From Bedellia somnulentella (Eukaryota > Arthropoda > Insecta > Lepidoptera > Bedelliidae), in assembly GCA_963576735.1 (NCBI GenBank), contig OY755172.1, positions 1,922,001 to 1,986,000 on the forward strand: a DNA stretch of 64,000 nt. The letters are read 5' to 3'. Of the stretch, positions 12,571-24,100 are shown piece after piece (position 1 is the first letter of the stretch; each line of letters begins with the position of its first letter). The notes below the pieces were generated by a model. It saw only the letters and a list, made by a program, of their open reading frames with translations, made no database searches and was not told the origin of the DNA. The position numbers and the translations under genes are program-made.

Positions 12571-13816
12571 GGCCTAGACCTCGTTTTTAAAACATACCCT
12601 TTTTATATTTTAAATTGATAAAAGACATCAAATTAAACATCTTGTAATTTCACCGTATTATTTTTATTTTAGGTTAGGCTAAGAAACTTACCATACTTTC
12701 TCAGTTTGATCCAGGCAGTGAAACTTTCTAAGTATTAATTATAATTAACTGGTAAACACTTTTTTTTGTCACATGAACTTTGTTATGATTTTTATTTATG
12801 TTGGTGTACCCTCATTAAAAATATATAACAGTTTTGTTTCTATCACATCCAGTTTTCTTGTGACAGCTACATATTCATATTTCTGACCTCATATACGTTT
12901 CTTTGTTTACATAACTGCATTTAGTCGACTGTGTAACTATTGTGTTTGCTAAATTACATTTTATTTACATTAGTTAGGTCGTAAATTAAGTGTTTGAAAC
13001 ACCCTGACAATTTTTGTTATGTGTGTGGAGAATTAACTTTTACATCTCAGCGTCGAAATTTCACATCACTAATTGAACAGTGCTATTTAGACTATTTTGG
13101 TTTTCCTGTGAGGAATCAAGACAAATTCTGGGTTCCAGATAAATACGGCAATTGATGAAGGATAAGAGCTTTGAAGAAAAACTGAATGATCAGGAAAAAC
13201 TCGCCTGGAAATGTTTTGTGAATGTTGTTCAAAATTTTATAGGTAACCATAAAGCGGAAAATTACAAAGATTTAATAAATGAACTTATGATATCATTTGA
13301 ACTCTCATCTGGATTTCTTTCCGGCAAATTTGGGTGCTGTGAGTGACGAACAAGGTGAGAGGTTCCATCAAGACATTTCCTTAATGGAGAAGCGTTATCA
13401 AGGGAAATGGAGTTCAGGAATGCTAGCAGACTATTGTTGGAGACTTAAAAGGGACCTACCGGAAGCCAAATATTCAAAAAAAACATAAGTATCTATTAGA
13501 TATTAGGACAAAATTCTGTAAGTGTGGCTGAATTTCGTACTTTTTACGAAAATATATGTTTTGAAGTCACAAGAAAACATCATGTGTACATTTTTTTTCA
13601 TTGATATATCATTGTTTTGTGGCTCTAGTATATTCAAAATTTGATATAAATTTTCATGTGACAGTAAAAAATTACAAATTTGTTGACCAGTGATAATTAT
13701 TTTGAAAATTACAATATTTTAGATAAGCATTCCATAGGCAAAGTTGTTTAGTTTGATGTCTTTTATATCAATTCAAAATATAAAAATATATATGTTTTGA
13801 AAACGACGGCGAGGCC
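12571..13816 (+). mobile_element. Decayed DNA transposon with long terminal inverted repeats
   Basis: The left end (GGCCTAGACCTCGTTTTT, then AAAACATA and AAAGACATCAAATTAAACA) is matched by the reverse complement of the right end (GGCCTCGCCGTCGTTTTC, then AAAACATA and AAAGACATCAAACTAAACA). The terminal inverted repeat is about 75 bp. AATT flanks both ends (12567-12570 and 13817-13820), either a 4-bp target duplication or part of the ends. The interior holds a broken protein gene (12985-13488). The 381-bp element at 20147-20527 has the same ends. Confidence 0.75.
12985..13488 (+). pseudogene. Broken transposon-associated protein gene
   Basis: An open segment with FCYVCGE and CYLDYFGFPV (12985-13155) ends in a TGA. 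It is followed by a segment around KLAWKCFVNVVQNFIG (from 13152) that must shift frame near 13300 to join NLGAVSDEQGERFHQDI and MLADYCW. In my recollection the GERFHQDI...RYQGKW...MLADYCW pattern recurs in insect transposon-associated proteins of unknown function; I cannot name a family. A premature stop plus a frameshift make this copy non-functional. It lies between the terminal inverted repeats of 12571-13816, so it is probably the remnant of that element's own protein. Confidence 0.65.
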
Positions 13817-13820
13817 AATT

Positions 13821-15075
13821 ATAGAATCGGTTCGTATTATTGTATCGGATTTTTATAATTCCCAGTGTCCCTTCCATTTCTGCCATTATTATTTAGAAAT
13901 ATTAAGACCTCATTTGATCACAAATATCAGCAAAGATGTACTGCACGGTTTGACAGCTGAAAGAGTGCTATTTTACTCAATGATGATATGATACACCAAT
14001 CTTCTCTTTCTATTTCTGGGTTTTCAAAAATTTTACCAGTCTATTTTTTATTCAAAAAAGGCTCTATAACTTTTGTAGGTTATCACTGGTGTCAAAATAA
14101 AACCAAAGATAAAGTGAAAGGTCACACAATTCTACCACACCAGTAAACAGTTATCATTTAGTGAGTCAAGCAAAAATTTCAATATTTTACAATCGCAGAC
14201 TGAATTGCAATCGCTAGACTTCTTCAAAATGATCGACCATAAGCAATTTCCAAGCACACATACTTGTAATTATAAAGCCATCTCTAAACCTCACGCGGTT
14301 CACGCTGCCATATTTTCAGCCGATAAAAATACCGTTGATTTCCTTATACTCCCTGTATCGTAGATGTGTTGTAATCTTATTAATTGAACGCACCTATTAC
14401 GTCAGCAGACAACAAGAGAGTAGAATGTGTCATTTTTAACACGAAATGGAGTATCAGGGCCTTTTATAACTATATTGCCTAAAATTCTTAGTCAACCAAT
14501 TGACCATATGTTAGCTGTTATTTGAACGTTACTACCATTTTATTTGACTATGCTTATTTATATACAAAACTACTTGTCAATTATAAATATTAAACGACAT
14601 TCTCATAAATCCTATCTATATACGAGACTAGATATAAAACTGCCTACGAACACATCTAAAAGGCAATTCGTTGAAGCAATTTGGTTTTCATAAGGTATTT
14701 ACTATTCTATGTACATTCTGACTTATTTTTTTGTCACAGTTAACTGGAATTTAACAGAAAAGTTAATCATTAAAATAAACATAGCATAAGTAGTAATTTG
14801 TATCAGTCATATAACGACATTCAAAATATGACTATAAAGCCTATGCCACATACCTAGCGTGTCGACTAAGCGTTTAAAAAACCGCACTATCAAATACAAA
14901 TCCTGAAATCATTTACCTACAACATGAAGCAATAAAATTCAATCTGAGCACAAAACCAATGGTCTTATTCAACAGATTCGTATCCATAGTTAGTTACCTT
15001 TTGCTTTCACGCAACTGCGAAGCGTACAAAGGGCAAAAACTGAGTGTAGTATTTACCAATAGTTGGTTGGTAATA
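13821..15075. other. 3' flank of hep (likely includes its 3' UTR)
   Basis: No ORF of note. On the minus strand this follows the hep stop codon and should contain the 3' UTR. Several AATAAA-like signals exist on the minus strand (for example near 14540), but the real polyadenylation site cannot be chosen from sequence. Confidence 0.4.
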
Positions 15076-15100
15076 TCAGAAGTAGACAGACTTGCTGGAG

Positions 15101-15176
15101 CTAGTCGGGGCGCGGCGGGGGAGCGCGCGGGGGGAGAGGGGAGGCCGGCATCGACCAGGACTCGGCGGGGCCCCAT
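15101..15176 (-). CDS. hep: hep last coding exon
   Basis: After exon 17074-17185 it reads [20 protein letters not shown] and stops at TAG (15103-15101). If exon 15 joins it directly, it reads in another frame ([10 protein letters not shown]...) to a TGA at 15078-15076. Acceptor AATTCCAG. Confidence 0.7.
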
Positions 15177-18100
15177 CTGGAATTATTATGCGTTTAATAG
15201 TTTTATAAATTGTTCAGCTTAAGGATGCGTTTGATATCCATCAATCATATTCCTTGGTGCACGTAGCTACATAGCAAGGAATATGATTGGTGAATATCAT
15301 ATACATCCATAGCATAGCTGCATAGCACATCTCTGGTGGAAAGGCGCCAGAAGCTGTTTCGAGAGCTGTATTGTAAACGTGTGTCTTGAAATTATTTGCA
15401 GGAAACTGTTAAAAACAATATAGTTAAACCCGTGCCTTTTCAAATATAACCCTTCAATTTAGGGACGTATTTATCCATCAGTAGGGCAAGCACGAGCACT
15501 ATTTTATCGACACGATAACAGTTAGAATGAGATGGCAGTATACGATATAAAGTAAGTGCGTAAGAGATGGCTGCTTTATCCCGCGCGATAACTAGTTTAA
15601 ACACTGCTCGTGCTAGCCAGGCAGGTATGGCTATTTTATCCATGTATTTATCCTGATAAGTGTTTAACACCAATTCGCATATAAGTATAATCATATCAGA
15701 ATAATGGCAGTACTATAGTAAAGTAATAAACTAAGAACTCAAAATTATAAATTATTTACTGATTTGTTTTTTTACATTAAGTATATTATATGTTTTACAC
15801 ATAATTATGATTGTAATGTTATGCAGTATATGTTGAGTTTTACATCCCAAAACTATTTATGTACAACCGAATGATTTCTTCTAATTTATCACACTATTAT
15901 TCCAAATAGCTAAAGATAAATATGAGAATGAAATAATAATTACCGTGTTATTGTTGTACCTCATTAAACAAACAATATATTCAAATATATTTACTTAGTT
16001 TTTTTATGTATACACAATTCCATACATTAAATTTATACAAAACATCTATGTGAACACCCGATACCATTCTACAGTATACTCAAACACACCGTCTAAACCA
16101 TATAAAATCAAAACTCACCAATAATTCATAATCTAAAACGCCATCACTATCCTGGCCCTCACACTCACCAAGATCTGATTGCCGCGACCCTCAAAGGCTG
16201 GTTTTCTTGGGCGCCGGCCACCAACTTCCACTTGCATACTACTATCCCTCGCCAAGCCCTACCCCCTTACCTACCTTGCTTACACTAACCACGCGCTTCC
16301 ACAAACAATCAATCAACTAAAAGGCCATTGAAAGACAAAGTCATTCAGAAGAATTAGTACCTCTGCATACCAACAACTCTGTATGAGTTTGAGTAAAAGG
16401 CCATTTCCATCCTTCCCATAAACTTACCGATATCTATTCCACGCCACATGACCATCTCCTTCCCCTAATCACTCAATCAATTAATAAAAACGTTATTAAC
16501 ATAATAAATAAAGAATAAATAAAACCCGAGGTCGCGGGTTCGGTTCCCGCCTGTGTCGAAATTGTTCTTGCCTTTATTTATTAGTAATAATCCCCACATG
16601 AGGTTTTCATGAACAAAAAGATTTAAATTACGTTATTAACATCCTGGCCCCCAAATTTCCCTAGTGACGGGATAGTGGAAAACCACTCAATAAATAATCT
16701 AAAACACCATTCCCATCCCTAACCAACTCATCGATATCTGTTACGCACCCCCAAAGGCGGGGGATGTTCGTGCGCACCGGCCACATGCTTCCACATACAC
16801 TCAATCATTCATCTTAAACACCATTGCCATCTTTCCCTCAAAACCTTATCATTACCACCTGGCCCGCAAAAACTTATCGATATCTTTTCCGCGACATCCT
16901 TGCTTTCACTAACCACTGAATCATTAATCAAAAATACCATTGTCAACTTTCCCTCCAAACCTTATCATTACCACCTTGCCCCCCAAAAACTTACCGATAT
17001 CTTTTTCGCGCCATCTTTGCTTCCACTAGCCAATCATTTAAAACACCATTGCCACATTTCCCCTCAAACTCACCGATATCTGTTCCTCCCCCCCAAAGGC
17101 GGGTGTTCGGGCGCAGCCGCCTGCTTCCACTTGGCGTACCCGCCCAGCCGCCTCTTCAGCAGCCCCGCCAGCGACGCCAGCCAGCCTGCGAGACACAGCT
17201 ACTTACTACCCCGCGCTACGCCCTACCCCCTATCCCGTACCTTACCAACCTTGCCCCGGTTTCAGTGAGCTTTTTGAATATACACCATTTTAGGATATTT
17301 TTGAGGCCACAAGTTTAGATATAATGCAGTGTGCATTTTTTTTGTTAACTTTTACTCCTAGGTTCACTAACTTGACAAAAACCTGTGACGGCTCACTTAA
17401 AATTTGTAAACAGAAATACATTTCATGGCCTCTAAAACGCCAAACCTCTAGGTTGGCAACTCTGATACAATGAGTCTTATAAATAGTGGGTTTGATTTCG
17501 AAAAGCTCACTGTTGTTAGTATATGGTTAGTGGCCAATGAATGTGTGAAATATGGAAGTTAGTGGGTTAATAACAAATTGCTACATAATGTTATTGTAGG
17601 TATTGTTAGTATATTTTGTACTGAAAGGACTAAAGTTTGTAAGTAACTCTAAAACCTGTAACATTTTAACAGTTATGTGTCCCAGCACCAAATCAAACAG
17701 TAAATGTTTAGTTTGTTGAGTAGTTAAATTATAGTAGTTATCTGTTAAAGTATGGAAAAATAATTTTGATTTTAAGGTCTTTTTGGCTCTTATGTAAACA
17801 TGATACATTATATCGTTGTTTTAGCAATATGTTATTACATTTGTGTTAACACAGAAATAAGAAATATAATGTATAGTACAGAGGGTATGGCAGTATGCGC
17901 GCGGTGGATGTAATGACCCAAAAGAGTTTGTACATTTCATCTCTTTACAAAATTTAATTGAATAAATCGAACGAAAAGAATGCGTTTTAAAAAACGTATT
18001 ATATAACGTCAACGATGTGCGGTAACCTTAATAATATAACCCTCGTGTCATCTTAAGAGATGAAATGCATAAACAGTGAAAGTATTGCAAAGCTTCAGTA

Positions 18101-21100
18101 CACAAAACAAAAACATTTATTTCGTTAGGTTTACAAAATCTAATTAATATAATAAAATTATGTGAAATTCACGACTGTGCATAAAGAATAACGTTTGCAA
18201 AAGCGTTCAACATAAAGTATGAGAGGCAACGGAATATTTAGCTAAAAATGTTTCACAGTTCCAAGCGTATCTAAATACAAGCTAATCTAGCTATCTACAT
18301 CAAATAAGCTATCTCACAACAAAATACTAACTATTCTTCTTGATGCATCGCAAACTCAGGTATGGAGGCATTCAGTTGAAGTTTCACCTTTTTGAAGTGG
18401 ACTTGTATTTGTTTTTATAACGCATAAATTATATTCTGTCTCTCTGAATAGTGTGTCCAAGAAAAATAAGCATTCTTAAAATTTTATTAAGACCTAATTG
18501 GAATAAGGGTATTAGCTTTTCTCACGATGATTTCCCAAACTTTTATCAATCCATATTAATATGATTATGACACGAGGAGTAGTGCTGTCAGGTAAAGATC
18601 TGGTGGCATCTTTACCTAACTCCACAAACGGTTTCAACAAAAAACAATCTACAAGGGTAATTAAATTTATCTGTTTCTAAAATGAAAAGGAATGCAATAA
18701 GGTGTTTATGAAATAAGCGTGACTATCGAAGTAGCAAAATACGATGTTATGTGAAATGATTGGAATATACAAATTGAAGGATAAACTAAAATCATATTAT
18801 TTACTGTTTTATTGTAGCGAAATAATAAAAAAATAACAATAAATCAAAATCATAACGAAAGATAATACATTTTAGAATTCCATAAAATAAATTAAATCTG
18901 CTTTTTTAATAAAAAAAAAGTTTTTACAAAGGCCAAAGTTTTTGGTGCGTTTTATAAACGCAGGTAATTTTTCCAATTGCAGAAATACAGGAAGATATAG
19001 AGGAACAGAATCACTTCACATTACAAAACTCGAAATGACACACAAACGAGGAATGATGCATGTATGACTGATATATTAATGAACGGGGCAAGCGCAGCAG
19101 TTCACAAACATTATATCTAGCTCTTTAACTTGTAACAGGCTGGCTGCCCTCGCTTTACCACTTTGTACATGTACTTTGATTATACTAAACAATACTAGCA
19201 CTTACTATTACTAAAGTCCTAATGTTAATTATAAAATATATGCACCTCTTCGATTATAATTTTCAATATCAGCAACACTTTAAACTCTCAATTGTTGTAG
19301 AGCAATAAAATCACACATTATAAACAAGCTCAAAATTGGACGCCAAAATACTTGCACTGTATTCAATACCTAGATGAGTAATTGAGCATGCATTACAATT
19401 GCAAAACACGTAATAACTTCTATCATCACAATTTCACATATTATGTACATGCTACAATACTATCATAAATGCCAACAGATGGCAGCACAAGTCGTTACTC
19501 ATTCGGAACTTTACTACTGTTACCACAATAAGAACATTTTAAATCACTTAATCAGACTTTCAAACGCTAAGCGATAATGACTTAAGACATACAAATATCA
19601 ATTTTACGATCACATTTTAAACTCACAGAAATTTCTACAACTCGAAACATTTTTATAACGTTTTTTTTCTATTTCAAATAGTTTGACAAAGTTAAGGTAT
19701 AAACATAACGTTCTCAATAATCGCAAACAATTATTCAAATAAATTAAAATCTACCTTTGTATTTGTGAAAATCAGAAAATAGGTATATTTTGTTAACGCC
19801 ACCTAGTTACACATTACAAAACTTTTCAATTATTTGAACCCTTAACAAAATGAAGTGTCAATGGGTAGTGAGAGCTAAAGATGCAATCGGTAAGTTCGTC
19901 TCGTGTAGAGGTACTCACTGGGGTCGTCGCGGCGGGCGGGGGGCGCGGGCGGCGCCGGGGGGGCGGCCGCGGGGCGCTCCATAGCGCGGGACAGCGATTG
20001 GCTGCGACCTTCCATTAGTCTGCAGGGGATATACGGTTTTAGAATGCTTGCTCGTAAAGTGATTCTTGTACTGTAAAGAGCTTCGTACCTAATCTGTGAC
20101 TTCTTGTCATAACGCTTGTGCGATAATGTCGCATTTTTACTAAATTGGCCTAGACCTCATTATTAAAACATACCCTTTTTATGTTTTAAATCCATTAAAG
20201 ACATCAAACTAAACAACTTCAAAATAATTAGTACATTAAAAAATGTCACTGCCTAGATCAAACTGAGAAAGTATAGTGAGGTTCTTAGCCTCAGCTGAAA
20301 TAAAAAAAAACTTGTGATTTGTCCTAGTGTTTTTTTTTTATATATTTTAGCTTACGCTAAGATAGTCACCATACTTTCCCAGTTTAATCTAGGCGGTGAC
20401 ACCTTTTAATTATTATTTTGAAAATTACATCATTTTAGATAAGCATTCCATAGGCAAAGTTGTTTAGTTTGATGTCTTTTATCAATTAAAAATATAAAAA
20501 GGGTATGTTTTTTTAAAAAAAACCGAGCACAACTGAAAAAAACAACAAGTTCTTCCTCCAGGGTGGTATAACTGAGAGCAACTATTTGATAAAATCGGGT
20601 ATAATAATTTTTAACAAGGATTTAGAATACACTTACCTGTTATTGAGCAATAATGGTGAAGGAGGATGTAATCTCTCGTGGAACGGCGGCGGCTCTATCT
20701 CGCCACTGCCATTAGCTAAAAACATTGTAAAATTAATCAACCATATATTTCATCGTTGATTACTTCTTTGCATTAACGGGATGATAATAACGTAGTGTTA
20801 TCTGTTGTATATTGTAGTCCTACTACTAAGTAGTTATATGTTATATACTACATTCATTTATTTAAAGAGAATTATAAAAAATAAAAAAATAAAAACTTTT
20901 TTTTGTATGTCTGTTAGTATTTTTCTTTTTGTTGTTTTATTTTTTTTGTTTGTTTCACTTATTTATAATGAGTTGTAATATTAGTTTTAGTTACATGCTG
21001 AGTTGGTGCCTTTTTGGTGCAGTCTTTTTTATTGTTGTAAATTTACTCTGTATTTCTTGTTGTGTGCCAAATAAACAATTTTTCTTCTTCTTCTTTCTAC

Positions 21101-24100
21101 TAACAAAGTTTCAAATTAAAATAGAACTTTAACTATTCTCGTGACATGATATCTTTGAAACCCAAAACCAAATATCAGTTATTTCACCATCTTTTCCCTT
21201 CCCATGTTTATAAGGTGGCTAAGTTTTGTAACATTTAAGGCGTAATTAGTTAAGTCTTTAGAATATCACATTCTATTGTACCGCCTGATGTTTTGGGGTA
21301 TTATTATTCTTCCCAGTAATGTTGACTATATATATTTTGAACTGACCTTCGTGTCCTAACATGTGGTGATGTCGACTAGTACGGGGCGGCGGCTCCGGAG
21401 ATCTGCCATTACTGTGCTCTCTGCTTAGGCTAGAAAATATGCTGACTTTTATACAACAGTTATATGTATTACTACTTTTGTGTCCTTGTAAAAACATTAT
21501 TATTTGAGACTAATAAAGTTACTACAAAAAAAGTTTGTGTAAATTATGTTTAGAATAATGTTATGATTTGTAAATATGAATGCATTTTATATATATATGA
21601 GCTCAGTGTGAAAACGTGAGCTTTAACAAGCGAGACACAATAAAACAATGTTACCAGTTAAACTTAACAATAAAAAAATACATAACATATTCAGAGACAT
21701 CTTACGTCGCATACATCTATTTTGGTCGAGTAGAACATACCAACCCGGACCAGACAATTTTCTTGAATTTTAGGTCTGGTAAGGAAAGTAATTCCTCCGG
21801 TAAACTATTGTAAAAGCGGATACCAAATTAAAATAAACGTATTTTTTTTTGTTTATATATATAACAAAAATTGCACCTCAGACCAAAGTCAGTGGGTGAT
21901 CATAAATCGATTTTTAGCGTAGACGCACCCAACCGAATGAAACAATTTTTGGTGTGCTGAAAGATATTTTATGTATTTGTTTTATATTCTAATTTTCATG
22001 GGTGTGCTTTTCGAAGAACCTGTCAAAAATAAATGTCAAGAAATAAAACGTGTATTTTTTTCTGGAATTTTTCAAGCAACCCTTTAGTAAATAATACACC
22101 AGAATATACTTTAACTCAATGCACGTAGATACTAGTTGGTTTCAATTTTCTGCCCACTATAGTTAAGGAGAAAATATAAATTGAAATAACGTCTGCAGAT
22201 TTGACGTTTTTGTCAAAATCTCGGAAAGTATTCATGGCAGCCGGCTCTGAATTGGAGAGTTGGCTAGTTAAATGGTAGCAAACAAACGTGTAATATCGGA
22301 AGATCTCACAGTGGTCACTGCTCCTTCCTTAGCCTGCCAGACCCTGTAGTTGAGAGCGATCGTGCCGTCCAGAGGAGTTCGATCAGAAAGAAGTGGCCTA
22401 TCCGCGTTTAAGAAATAATTAAAATATTTTTGTCTCTTTTTGGATTTCTTAGTGAAATTTCATGTACACAATTTTTACACCTACCTTCGATGTCGTGGAG
22501 TATGGTGCTGATCCACGCGGGACCGCCGTTGTTGGTTCTGGTGATAGAACCTTTGTAGAACTACGGGACTAGTGTTGCCAGGGTTCTGAAAATATCAATA
22601 ACGGATTTGAAATGGGAAAGTCTTGCAATTAGCAATTCAAGTGCCCGTGTTGTTGATTCAATTTAATTTAAAAGTTTATCACGTAAGACTCTGGGTAAAA
22701 GAATGCATTTTAATTAATCTCATTTTTTTAACCCCATTAACTTAATACAGGAAATTAATTTTTATACAAAATTTTCTCACAGGATAAATTTGCGCTTCCG
22801 TCATACTTCCTAAGACAAGCGTTAAAGTTTAGTAAACTTAAACTGGCTAACTTGGGATCTTGCTATATTCAACTCAACATGCTCAAAATACTTGGTGAAA
22901 AATATTTATGGTGATGTGATCACCATAAATATTTTTCACCAAGTATTCTGAGCATGTTTGCTCAGACAGTGCATCCACGTGGTAGGGTGCGGACCTACCG
23001 CCATTTGTGAGAATACATTGGCACATAACTAAGACCTCCCTCACTTTCTTTTCCGATTATTTTATCTTACTGTAGGAGATATGTAACAGCAAGTAATGTC
23101 GGGGAATTACGTCATATCCCATAAATAATTTTAAATCAAAGTGTAAAACTCACAGCAGGCGAGGGTCTCCATCTGCTGTCCACAGACACCCTCCTGACCG
23201 GCGGCGGCGGCGGCGGGGACGCGCCTGCGTCGATTGTTCTACAACAAATACATGTAATATAATTAGAATGTTACATTGTTTGAGTTTGAAAGACGACCAG
23301 GGGGAAAAATATGAAGAAACCTTAAATGTATGGCTGATGATACTAAATAATGTTTAATGGAGAAAGATATGACGATGACTTTATAAATAACACGGTAAGC
23401 TCTAAAAGCTAATCGGAACTGCGTTAATAGTTTGTAGTGAGCGAAATCCTTTCCACATGATTTCCAGACAATCCCAAAGAAAATAAACAAAGGTATTATT
23501 ACCGTCTCCGTGGCGAAGGTGAGAAGCTAGAGAAGTCAGTCTCGAGGCTGGTCGGCTGTGAACTGCTGCCTGCCGTGTTTAGTGTCGGTTTCGCCCACCA
23601 CGCTCTGGAACAAACACATTTCATTCATTTAAATTAATATACAAATACTTTTCCATGCTATACCTTAGAAATTCACCTCACGATATAACCACGAGCGTAC
23701 CATAGTGTATGCAGATGTGATGTGTGTACACAATGCCAGGATCAATCGGAAATTAGTTGCGTACTTAATTACTTACATACTCACGCCCATTATTCCCATT
23801 GGAGTAAGTAGAGATTATCGATCGCTACTTTGCACCATCTTGGCAAATCTCTGTTGCTTCCCCTACATTCATTATTCTTCTCATTCATGCTCTTTGGCTG
23901 CGGCTGCGGCGTGACCTGGTCGATCCAGTGCTGCGCTACTCACATAGGTGTAGTGTGTGAGGTGTATGTGTGAAGTGTATGTGATGGTAGTACCTCTGCG
24001 GCTGCGGCGTGACCTGGTCGATCCAGTGCTGCGCTACTCACATAGGTGTAGTGTGTGAGGTGTATGTGTGAAGTGTATGTGATGGTAATACCTCTGCGGC

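Noticed and set aside
16900..17318. Plus-strand Pro-rich ORFs (122 and 89 residues)
   Set aside because: They are antisense to the GC-rich probable hep exon and its repeat array, with no splice support.
22300..22400. Additional hep exon
   Set aside because: Exons 12 and 13 join in phase without it, and no in-frame acceptor and donor pair was found here.
22876..22958. microRNA precursor
   Set aside because: The pairing is nearly perfect with a 5-base loop, unlike typical animal pre-miRNAs, and it adjoins SINE sequence. It was kept only as a hairpin.
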